A stretch of 37,480 bases of DNA from JADFUS01 sp964600025 (GTDB taxonomy: Bacteria; Bacteroidota; Bacteroidia; Bacteroidales; Rikenellaceae): contig CAZRHJ010000014.1 of assembly GCA_964600025.1 (NCBI GenBank), positions 1 to 37,480 of the forward strand, written 5' to 3'. A program made the translations under genes and the position numbers. The notes beneath the pieces were generated by a model, which saw only the letters and a list, made by a program, of their open reading frames with translations, was not told where the DNA came from and made no database searches. Shown here piece after piece: positions 31,691 through 37,480 of this stretch. Numbering within the stretch: position 1 is the stretch's first letter; the number at the start of each line of letters is the position of its first letter.

Positions 31691-34084
31691 TTATGATAAT
31701 TTTTCTTTTTTACTAAAAGTTATATAACCCGAAACGACTATCAATAACAACAAAATAAGTGATGATGCTATTGCGATACCGTCTATTAATCCAAAATATG
31801 GAGGGTTAAATTCAAATACAATCTCGCCCTCACCCTGAGGCAAAACAAAGCCAAAGAAATCATAGTTCACACGCACCAAATCAAGCTCCTTTTCTCCTGC
31901 TTTTGCAGTCCAACCATTTGGGAAATACATTTCGGACATAGCCACAAGTCTATCACTCGAAACATTGTATTTGAATATCCAGCGGTTAGCTTGATAGTGT
32001 GTTTGCACAATAAAATCATTGTTTGATTTTGGATAAAACTTGCCTTTTATCTCGTTTTCAAATTCTTTTGAAACAACTGCCTGAGTTCTTAAATCAATTT
32101 TGTCAAGCATATCTATTTCTTGGTTTGGAGTATCTACCCATACTGCCTTATCAACAAACCACGCTACGCCCATTGCATTTGGATTTATCGTAACTTTTTG
32201 AGCTCCATTCTGCTCCGAAGAAATAAAATATTTTGTGTTCAACAACGAATATATCTTCATATTTTGTTGCGAAAGATATTTGTCTATTAAGTCTTGGTAA
32301 CGACGAGGTTTAACTGCCGAATATCCACCTACCGAACGATGATACATAGATGTTGTTGCATCATTAAAAATACTAACAGAGAAATTTGCTACTCGGTAGT
32401 TTGTAGTATCTTTTATGATAGAATAATCTGCATTTGACATTGGGATTGTTGTAGCTTGTTTTTTATCAACAAAATGGTCGTTGTTCAAATAACGTTTATT
32501 GATTGGAACCATATCAAACAACACCAAAGCAGCCAAAAGTGCAAATGCTATGTTTTTGAGCTGAGGACGTTTGATATAAGTGTACATAACGCCAGCAGTT
32601 AAGACAACAAAAAACAATGAACGCAAAGTGTCTTTTTGCATTAGCGTAAGCCGTTCAGATTGCATTGCAGATATAACATCTTGTGGCAAACCATATTGAA
32701 GGTCTGAGTCCGAAACAAAACTAAATAGGCTATCGGCAAACAATGCAAACAGTAGTAACATAGATGCAAGAATTGCAAATGTATAGCTTAGTGCTTTTAT
32801 GTTTTTCTTGATTTCGTTTTGGTTGTCAATTATTTTTTGTAATGCAAACATTGCCAAGAATGGCACTGTAAACTCCACTATCAACAAAATCATTGAGACA
32901 GTTCGGAATTTGCTGTATAGAGGAAAATAATCAATAAACAAGTCCGAGAAGAACATAAGATTTTTGCCCCACGCCAAAAGTAATGCTAATATAGTAACAC
33001 TTATCATACTCCAAAACAAAGCTCCTCTGACTAAGAACAAGCTCATTATAAATATAAATATGATAACCGCACCTATATATACAGGGCCAGAAGTCATTGG
33101 TTGTGGTCCCCAGTATGCAGGTAATTGTTGTGTAATATTTGTTGCACCATACTTACGCAAAGATTTATAAACATCTCCCCTATCTTCAAATCCTCCTTCG
33201 GAACTTCCTCCGTATAAATTAGGGATTAGTAGGTTCAACGTTTCGGCTTTGCCATAACTCCACGCCGTGATATATTCTTTGTCTAAGCCTGTATCCCCGC
33301 TTGTTTGCTCTGTTTGTAGTATTGGTTTTCCTCGTGTAGATTCTTTTGTATAATCAAGTGTGTAGTACAAATAAACGCTATTTGCACCAACTGCCAAAAA
33401 AGCAAAACCTGACAAAATGGCAGTTTTTATTAAAAATTTACGGATTTTACCTTCTTTGTAGTATTTTACAGCCAAAGCTACCACCAAAGCCAAAATCACA
33501 AATAGGAAATAGTAAGTAACTTGTGGGTGAACACTACGGATTTCGAGTGCGGCAAACAAACCTGCCAAAGCCCCTCCGAGTATTAGTTTTTTGTTGTAAG
33601 CCAAATATATCGACCCAATGAGTGGAGCTATATACACCATTGCAATAAGTTTCATTATATGACCTGCGGTATAGATGATATAAAAATACGTGGAAAGCCC
33701 CCACGCCAATGCTCCAACTATTGCAACCAAAGGCGACATACCAAAACAAAGTGCCATAAAATAAAATCCCAACATCAAAAGAAAATATGTTGAAGCTGGT
33801 TTTTGGATAATATTCAGAATAGAAACAACAGGTTCGAGAATGTGTTTACTCGTACTATCCATATCAAAAGTATAGGAAGGCATACCTCCAAACATATTGT
33901 CTATCCACTGAGGGTGTTCTCCATATTCTTCTATGGTTTTTTCGATAGATGCACGAGTTCCGTTTGCTTGAATATTATCAAATTGCCTAACATCTTTGCC
34001 TGAATATTGTGGCACAAAATAAAAAGCACTAACAATCGCAAATACTAAAACTGCAATTATGTGATATTTTGCCTTACTAAACAT
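31691..34084 (-). CDS. YfhO family membrane protein
   Basis: A 797-residue protein with a dozen or so membrane helices: one at the N terminus, a block between about residues 90 and 520, and one at the C-terminal end (IAIASSLILLLLIVVSGYITF). A soluble domain of about 230 residues precedes the last helix. The N-terminal HPQWIDNMFGGMPSYTFDMDS and the C-terminal MYFPNGWTAKAGEKELDLVRVNYDFFGFVLPQGEGEIVFEFNP blocks are typical of the YfhO family, whose membrane part resembles glycosyltransferases that use lipid-linked sugars. The substrate is unknown. It is first in the operon running to queA. Confidence 0.85.
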   Translation of the reverse strand: MFSKAKYHIIAVLVFAIVSAFYFVPQYSGKDVRQFDNIQANGTRASIEKTIEEYGEHPQWIDNMFGGMPSYTFDMDSTSKHILEPVVSILNIIQKPASTYFLLMLGFYFMALCFGMSPLVAIVGALAWGLSTYFYIIYTAGHIMKLIAMVYIAPLIGSIYLAYNKKLILGGALAGLFAALEIRSVHPQVTYYFLFVILALVVALAVKYYKEGKIRKFLIKTAILSGFAFLAVGANSVYLYYTLDYTKESTRGKPILQTEQTSGDTGLDKEYITAWSYGKAETLNLLIPNLYGGSSEGGFEDRGDVYKSLRKYGATNITQQLPAYWGPQPMTSGPVYIGAVIIFIFIMSLFLVRGALFWSMISVTILALLLAWGKNLMFFSDLFIDYFPLYSKFRTVSMILLIVEFTVPFLAMFALQKIIDNQNEIKKNIKALSYTFAILASMLLLFALFADSLFSFVSDSDLQYGLPQDVISAMQSERLTLMQKDTLRSLFFVVLTAGVMYTYIKRPQLKNIAFALLAALVLFDMVPINKRYLNNDHFVDKKQATTIPMSNADYSIIKDTTNYRVANFSVSIFNDATTSMYHRSVGGYSAVKPRRYQDLIDKYLSQQNMKIYSLLNTKYFISSEQNGAQKVTINPNAMGVAWFVDKAVWVDTPNQEIDMLDKIDLRTQAVVSKEFENEIKGKFYPKSNNDFIVQTHYQANRWIFKYNVSSDRLVAMSEMYFPNGWTAKAGEKELDLVRVNYDFFGFVLPQGEGEIVFEFNPPYFGLIDGIAIASSLILLLLIVVSGYITFSKKEKLS

Positions 34085-34164
34085 TTTTCTTTCTTAGAGT
34101 TGTTAAATTATTAAAATATAGATATAAATACCAATATAAATTACACAATGATACAATATACCAA

Positions 34165-34180
34165 TATCTTTGCAAAGATA
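34165..34180. promoter_or_regulatory. Palindromic opposite-facing -7 boxes
   Basis: TATCTTTGCAAAGATA is a perfect 16-base palindrome, giving a TAnnTTTG box on both strands. The minus-strand box serves the YfhO-like operon and has CTTG 19 bases upstream (34200-34203). The plus-strand box could drive the prenyl synthase gene with a leader of about 120 bases. Confidence 0.5.
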
Positions 34181-34272
34181 GATAAAATTATATTTAATTC
34201 AAGGTTTTGCAAAAAAAATATATCAAATTTGATAATTATATCATTCTACATAGTTATATCAAAAAAAAAGAT

Positions 34273-34280
34273 TATTTTTG
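34273..34280 (+). promoter_or_regulatory. -7 promoter box close to the prenyl synthase gene
   Basis: TATTTTTG matches TAnnTTTG and lies 19 bases before the ATG at 34300. It competes with the box at 34165 as the promoter of this operon. Confidence 0.4.
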
Positions 34281-34299
34281 TATTGAAATTTGAGAACAA

Positions 34300-35274
34300 A
34301 TGGCAAATTTAGATAATATACTATCAACAACATCTGAGCATAAAATTATTTTTGACAAGACATTGAAAGAAATAATTTCTTGTGAAAAACCCATTGTGCG
34401 TGAAGCAATAGGGCATATTATTGCGTCGCAAGGCAAACAAGTAAGACCAATTTTGGTGGTACTTTCTGCCTCGCTTTTTGCAGAACCCACTCAACAAACA
34501 TATATTGCAGCCTCACTTATAGAACTCACTCACTGTGCTTCACTTATCCACGATGATATTGTTGATGAGGCATATATGCGTAGAAATATGCTTTCCACTT
34601 ATGCGATTTGGCGTAACAAAAATAGCATTTTGATAGGAGATTATATTTTCTCTAAGGCTATCAAAATTGCAACTCAAAACAATCTATTCGACTTGCTTGG
34701 AAGAATTGCAACTGTAATAGAAAGAATGAGTATAGGGGAATTAGAGCAAAGTGATGCAACACTTAGACTGGATATTACAGAAGAAAAATATTATTCGATT
34801 ATCGAAGGCAAAACAGCCGAACTAATATCTGCTTGTACTTACGCAGGGGCAAAGACCACAAACCAAAGTAGCGAAGAATGTGAGTATATCTCTCGTTTTG
34901 GCTCACTGCTTGGAATGATATTTCAGATTAAAGACGATATGTTAGATTACTCAGTAAATCTTGATACTGGCAAACTAACTTGTAATGATATTAAAGAAAA
35001 GAAAATAACACTACCTCTTATTGCTGCTTTGAGAGAAACAGATTTGGCAGAAAGAAAAAAGGTTTTGAAACAACTTAACAAAGCCAACATCAACCCAGAG
35101 GCAGAAAAATACGTATTTGATTTTGTGATGAAAAGCACTGGTATGGACTATTGCAACCAAAAATTACAAACACTCGTAGCCGAGGCAAAATCTATGCTAA
35201 ACAAATACCACGACAGCAAATATAAAGCCGCTTTGTGCGAACTTATAGACTATTTTGTAGAACGAAACAAATAA
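34300..35274 (+). CDS. Trans-polyprenyl diphosphate synthase
   Basis: A 324-residue enzyme that extends farnesyl diphosphate with isopentenyl units. The first Asp-rich motif is DDIVDE (Asp85, Asp86, Asp89) and the second is FQIKDDMLDY near residue 210. GKQVRPIL near residues 45-52 and GDYIFSKAI are also typical. The length suits long-chain synthases (IspB type), which supply the side chain of menaquinone in Bacteroidota. The chain length cannot be read with confidence. rpiB follows 12 bases later. Confidence 0.9.
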   Translation: MANLDNILSTTSEHKIIFDKTLKEIISCEKPIVREAIGHIIASQGKQVRPILVVLSASLFAEPTQQTYIAASLIELTHCASLIHDDIVDEAYMRRNMLSTYAIWRNKNSILIGDYIFSKAIKIATQNNLFDLLGRIATVIERMSIGELEQSDATLRLDITEEKYYSIIEGKTAELISACTYAGAKTTNQSSEECEYISRFGSLLGMIFQIKDDMLDYSVNLDTGKLTCNDIKEKKITLPLIAALRETDLAERKKVLKQLNKANINPEAEKYVFDFVMKSTGMDYCNQKLQTLVAEAKSMLNKYHDSKYKAALCELIDYFVERNK

Positions 35275-35286
35275 TATATAAAAGCT

Positions 35287-35730
35287 ATGGAACAAATGCC
35301 AACTATTGGACTTGCTTGTGACCACGCAGGTTACGACAAAAAAGAATTAATTCGTGAATTTTTGGAATCACAAAACTACACAGTAGTAGATTACGGTTGC
35401 CACTCAACAGAAAGCGTAGATTATCCAGAATTTGCTCACGCACTTGGATATGGACTTGCAAAAGGCGAATGTAGCCTTGGTTTCGCATTCTGTGGTAGTG
35501 CAAACGGTATCTCAATGAGCTTGAACAAACACCAAAACGTTCGTGCTGCTCTTTGCTGGATTCCCGAAATTGCATCTCTTGCTCGTCAGCACAACGACGC
35601 TAACGTGTGTTCTATCCCTGCAAGATTTACAACAGAGGCAGAAGCATTAGAAATTGCAAATGCTTTTCTTGAATCTGAATTTGAGGGCGGTCGTCACCAA
35701 AGACGTGTAGATTTAATTGCTATTAAGTAA
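35287..35730 (+). CDS. rpiB: Ribose 5-phosphate isomerase B
   Basis: A 147-residue RpiB/LacA-type isomerase interconverting ribose and ribulose 5-phosphates in the pentose phosphate pathway. Features: IGLACDHAGYDKKELI at the N terminus, the active-site Cys69 in FAFCGSANGISMSLNKH, and HNDANVCSIPARF. The GSANGISM variant of the usual GTGIGMS loop is what I expect for Bacteroidales. It shares a transcript with the prenyl synthase gene and ends at a clear terminator. Confidence 0.95.
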   Translation: MEQMPTIGLACDHAGYDKKELIREFLESQNYTVVDYGCHSTESVDYPEFAHALGYGLAKGECSLGFAFCGSANGISMSLNKHQNVRAALCWIPEIASLARQHNDANVCSIPARFTTEAEALEIANAFLESEFEGGRHQRRVDLIAIK

Positions 35731-35751
35731 TCTCACAATCAAAAAACATAT

Positions 35752-35783
35752 AAAAGTCCGATAAAAATCGGACTTTTGTTTTG
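35752..35783 (+). terminator. Rho-independent terminator of rpiB
   Basis: AAAAGTCCGAT and ATCGGACTTTT pair perfectly around AAAA, followed by a T-rich tract. It begins 22 bases after the rpiB stop. Confidence 0.88.
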
Positions 35784-35831
35784 TAAAGCCCTTTACTACT
35801 AATAATATTTTTTCAAGAGGCAAATAAACTA

Positions 35832-35872
35832 AAATAATGTAATAAGCTAATTGATAACATATTACATTATTT
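35832..35872. repeat. Unassigned AT-rich inverted repeat
   Basis: AAATAATGTAATA (35832-35844) and its exact complement (35860-35872) flank a 15-base spacer. It sits between the rpiB terminator and the tRNA promoter and is not followed by a T-run, so it does not look like a terminator. Confidence 0.45.
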
Positions 35873-35917
35873 GTGAAAAAAAATAACAGACAGCAATAAT
35901 TTTTTTTCAGAAAAAAG

Positions 35918-35948
35918 TTTGCAGATAAATATTTTTGTTATATCTTTG
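35918..35948 (+). promoter_or_regulatory. Promoter of the tRNA pair
   Basis: TTTG at 35918-35921, 19 bases, TATCTTTG at 35941-35948: a full consensus match. It would start transcription about 60 bases before tRNA-Gly. Confidence 0.75.
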
Positions 35949-36018
35949 CACACAGAAAAAGGGAACGCCTTTAAAGAGGGTCTTTATTTAAAGTAGGTCT
36001 TTATTTGTTATTACTATT

Positions 36019-36091
36019 GCGGAAATAGCTCAGTTGGTAGAGCACAACCTTGCCAAGGTTGGGGTCGCGAGTTCGAGTCTCGTTTTCCGCT
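36019..36091 (+). tRNA. tRNA-Gly (anticodon GCC)
   Basis: A 73-base cloverleaf. The acceptor GCGGAAA pairs with TTTCCGC and the discriminator base is T36091. The D arm holds AGCTCAGTTGGTAGAGC; the anticodon stem CAACC/GGTTG encloses TTGCCAA with anticodon GCC at 36052-36054; the T arm contains GTTCGAGTC. No CCA is encoded. It is co-transcribed with the tRNA-Leu 24 bases downstream. Confidence 0.96.
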
Positions 36092-36115
36092 CTTTTTTTA
36101 ATTACCAACCACAAT

Positions 36116-36200
36116 GCCCTGATGGTGGAACTGGTAGACACGCAGGACTTAAAATCCTGTGAACATTGCGTTCGTGCGGGTTCAAGTCCCGCTCGGGGTA
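36116..36200 (+). tRNA. tRNA-Leu (anticodon UAA)
   Basis: An 85-base class II tRNA with a long variable arm (about 36159-36174). The anticodon stem CAGGA/TCCTG encloses CTTAAAA, anticodon TAA at 36150-36152. The T arm is GCGGG TTCAAGT CCCGC. The acceptor GCCCTGA pairs with TCGGGGT, including a G-U at the first position and another wobble at the fifth. The discriminator is A36200 and no CCA is encoded. Confidence 0.94.
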
Positions 36201-36203
36201 CTG

Positions 36204-36232
36204 AAAACTTCTCTGTTAAGAGAAGTTTTTTT
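36204..36232 (+). terminator. Rho-independent terminator of the tRNA operon
   Basis: AAAACTTCTCT and AGAGAAGTTTT form an 11-base perfect stem around GTTA, followed by a run of T. It begins four bases after tRNA-Leu. Confidence 0.88.
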
Positions 36233-36309
36233 GTTTTCCACAAAAAAATAATTATCATACAACTACCATAAAACACACATATATTCGTAAATTAACCCAC
36301 TTAACAAAT

Positions 36310-36383
36310 AAAATAAGAGGGTGTATCCCTTGTTAGGCACGAATACCTTGCATATATTTTGAGATAAATACAAGTCTTATTTT
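36310..36383. other. Possible structured region between two terminators
   Basis: AAAATAAGA (36310-36318) pairs with TCTTATTTT (36375-36383); inside, CTTGT pairs with ACAAG, and GGG/CCC closes a small loop. No open frame is present. It lies beyond the tRNA terminator and beyond the terminator of the minus-strand repeat protein, so it belongs to neither transcript. It could be a small RNA or chance pairing. Confidence 0.25.
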
Positions 36384-36394
36384 ACTAAATACAA

Positions 36395-36431
36395 AAGAAA
36401 CAGTCATAACAATTTGTTATGACTGTTTCTT
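36395..36431 (-). terminator. Rho-independent terminator of the BspA-like gene
   Basis: A 16-base perfect stem (36395-36410 with 36416-36431, core CAGTCATAAC) around a five-base loop. On the minus strand it follows the stop codon by 13 bases and ends in TTTT. Confidence 0.85.
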
Positions 36432-36444
36432 ACGATAAATTGTT

Positions 36445-37480
36445 TTATTCAACTATTGCAGTTATTCTATCTTTGTGTGCAGACCAACCGTTTGCAGCTT
36501 TATAATCATCAATAGAAGCAACTGGCACATATATTTTCATATATGGGTGTGTATAATGAAATTGGTTATAATTGCCATCAGTTTCTTCACATACTGGAGG
36601 GGTCTTTGATAAAGAGGTAATCTTTGCCAAAGAACTACAACCCTTAAAAGCACTATCTCCAATCTCTGTCACTCCCTCTGGAATCTTGATTGTTATCAAA
36701 GATCTACAATCCTCAAAAGCACTACCTTCAATCACTGTCACTCCCTCTGGAATCTTGATTGTTGTCAAAGAGCTACACTCTGAAAAAGCACTACGTCCAA
36801 TCCGTGTCACTCTCTCTGGAATATTGATTGTTGTCAAAGAACTACAATCCTCAAAAGTTAACTCTCTAATTTCTGTAACTCCCTCTGGGATATTGATTGA
36901 TGTCAAAGAACTACAACCTAAAAAAGCCCAGTTCCCAATCTCTGTCACTCCCTCTGGTATATTGATTGTTGTCAAAGAACTACAATCTGAAAAAACTTGA
37001 CCTTCAATCTTTGTCACTCCGTCTGGAATATTGATTGTTGTCAAAGAACTACACCCTGAAAAAGCACTACGTTCAATCTCTGTTACTCCCTCTGGAATCT
37101 TGATTGTTGTCAAAGAACTACACTTTAAAAAAGCTCCACCTTCAATCCGTGTCACTCCCTCTGGAATATCGATTGTTGTCAAAGAACTGCAACCTGAAAA
37201 AGCCCAGTTCCCAATCTCTGTCACTCCCTCTGGAATATTGATTGTTTTCAAAGAACTACACCCTGAAAAAACAAGACCTTCAATCTTTGTCACTCCGTCT
37301 GGAATATTGATTGTTGTCAAAGAACTACAACCTAAAAAAGCAGTATCTCCAATCTCTGTCACTCCCTCTGGAATATTGATTGTTGTCAAAGAACTACAAT
37401 CATAAAAAGCAGAACCTCCAATCTCTGTCACTCCGTCTGGAATATTGATTGTTGTCAAAGAACTACAACCTAAAAAAGCA
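36445..37480 (-). CDS. BspA-like leucine-rich repeat protein (partial, N terminus outside window)
   Basis: The frame is open to the window edge at 37480, so the N terminus is missing; an ATG at 37458 is only an internal repeat methionine. The visible part holds twelve full 23-residue repeats of the form LTTINIPEGVTEIGxxAFxxCSS, plus part of a thirteenth, then a 60-residue tail (KTPPVCEETDGNYNQFHYTHPYMKIYVPVASIDDYKAANGWSAHKDRITAIVE). This is the BspA/Treponema pallidum type of LRR found in surface proteins of oral and gut bacteria and of some eukaryotic commensals. No membrane anchor or secretion-tail signature is seen at the C terminus. The repeats are nearly identical as DNA, which points to recent expansion. 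Confidence 0.9.
   Translation of the reverse strand, partial: AFLGCSSLTTINIPDGVTEIGGSAFYDCSSLTTINIPEGVTEIGDTAFLGCSSLTTINIPDGVTKIEGLVFSGCSSLKTINIPEGVTEIGNWAFSGCSSLTTIDIPEGVTRIEGGAFLKCSSLTTIKIPEGVTEIERSAFSGCSSLTTINIPDGVTKIEGQVFSDCSSLTTINIPEGVTEIGNWAFLGCSSLTSINIPEGVTEIRELTFEDCSSLTTINIPERVTRIGRSAFSECSSLTTIKIPEGVTVIEGSAFEDCRSLITIKIPEGVTEIGDSAFKGCSSLAKITSLSKTPPVCEETDGNYNQFHYTHPYMKIYVPVASIDDYKAANGWSAHKDRITAIVE
36623..37480 (-). repeat. Tandem 69-base repeat array within the BspA-like gene
   Basis: Each 69-base unit encodes one 23-residue leucine-rich repeat. On the plus strand the units share blocks such as CTCCCTCTGGAATATTGATT and TTGTCAAAGAACTACA, with variation concentrated at the codons for the surface positions after EIG and before CSS. 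The array continues past the window edge. Each unit contains a run of five or six A on the plus strand. Confidence 0.9.

Noticed and set aside
36001..36276. A 91-codon minus-strand open frame with residues like RAGLEPARTQ
   Set aside because: It runs antisense through tRNA-Leu and tRNA-Gly and is the familiar false protein produced by translating tRNA genes.
36572..37405. Two long plus-strand open frames with regular 23-residue periodicity
   Set aside because: They are the antisense of the BspA-like repeat array; lack of stops follows from the repeated codons. The minus-strand product matches a known repeat family.
36623..37480. Regular 69-base repeats as a CRISPR array
   Set aside because: The units are contiguous, in frame and code for leucine-rich repeats; there are no unique spacers or cas genes.

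Overview
The window reads as a chromosomal segment of an AT-rich member of the Bacteroidota, probably the order Bacteroidales. The support is indirect but consistent: Bacteroidota-type promoter boxes (TAnnTTTG, several with an upstream TTTG about 19 bases away), a fused SecDF, protein families largely confined to the phylum (DUF4831, DUF4491, DUF3098, TIGR02757, Cbp1-like lipoproteins, 6-bladed beta-propeller lipoproteins, an EF-G2-like factor with a DTPGSDDF motif), and BspA-type leucine-rich repeats. No phage, plasmid, CRISPR or intact insertion sequence is visible. Most genes are housekeeping.

Layout. 1-1530: a small thioredoxin and a permease in one operon behind a leader with a palindrome. 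1527-4686 (minus strand): DUF4831 protein, folP, diadenylate cyclase cdaA and a DUF4491 membrane protein. 4758-6934 (minus): lolD, a TIGR02757 protein and trmN6. 7123-10071 (minus): secDF. 10257-12119 (plus): an ABC-F ATPase, meeting a stand-alone riboflavin kinase tail to tail. 12525-14779 (plus): merR, a Nif3-family gene and a zinc-ribbon coiled-coil gene. 14965-17242: an ECF sigma factor, a small membrane protein (putative anti-sigma) and a Spy-like protein, with a second, histidine-rich Spy-like gene divergent to them. 17404-22701 (minus): a beta-propeller lipoprotein, an EF-G2-like factor, then lgt followed by a SPOR protein. 22885-27767 (plus): bioA, a coiled-coil lipoprotein and mutS. 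27969-34084 (minus): one tight operon read as YfhO-like protein, ftsX, DUF3098 protein, uppP, truB, queA. 34300-35730 (plus): a trans-polyprenyl diphosphate synthase and rpiB. 36019-36200: tRNA-Gly(GCC) and tRNA-Leu(UAA). 36445-37480 (minus): a BspA-like repeat protein cut by the window edge.

The most unusual signal is not a gene. A family of roughly 110-165 base intergenic elements recurs at least four times (about 1936-2097, 2867-2999, 15747-15853, 17243-17353), with one partial copy (27914-27962) and several isolated ends. Members share an imperfect-palindrome core and an end motif GGACAGTACTAAT. Comparing copies suggests this end occurs as an inverted repeat at both termini, as in a miniature inverted-repeat element. 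Two copies bracket cdaA in direct orientation and two bracket the ECF sigma operon in inverted orientation. One copy end supplies the last codons of folP, and one copy starts directly after a stop codon.

Other points worth following: the EF-G paralogue has serine where the catalytic histidine of translational GTPases should be; the riboflavin kinase is a single-domain protein divergent from merR with back-to-back promoters; and a 16-base perfect palindrome provides opposite-facing -7 boxes between the YfhO-like gene and the prenyl synthase gene. All function calls are from reading motifs by eye; no database search was possible.
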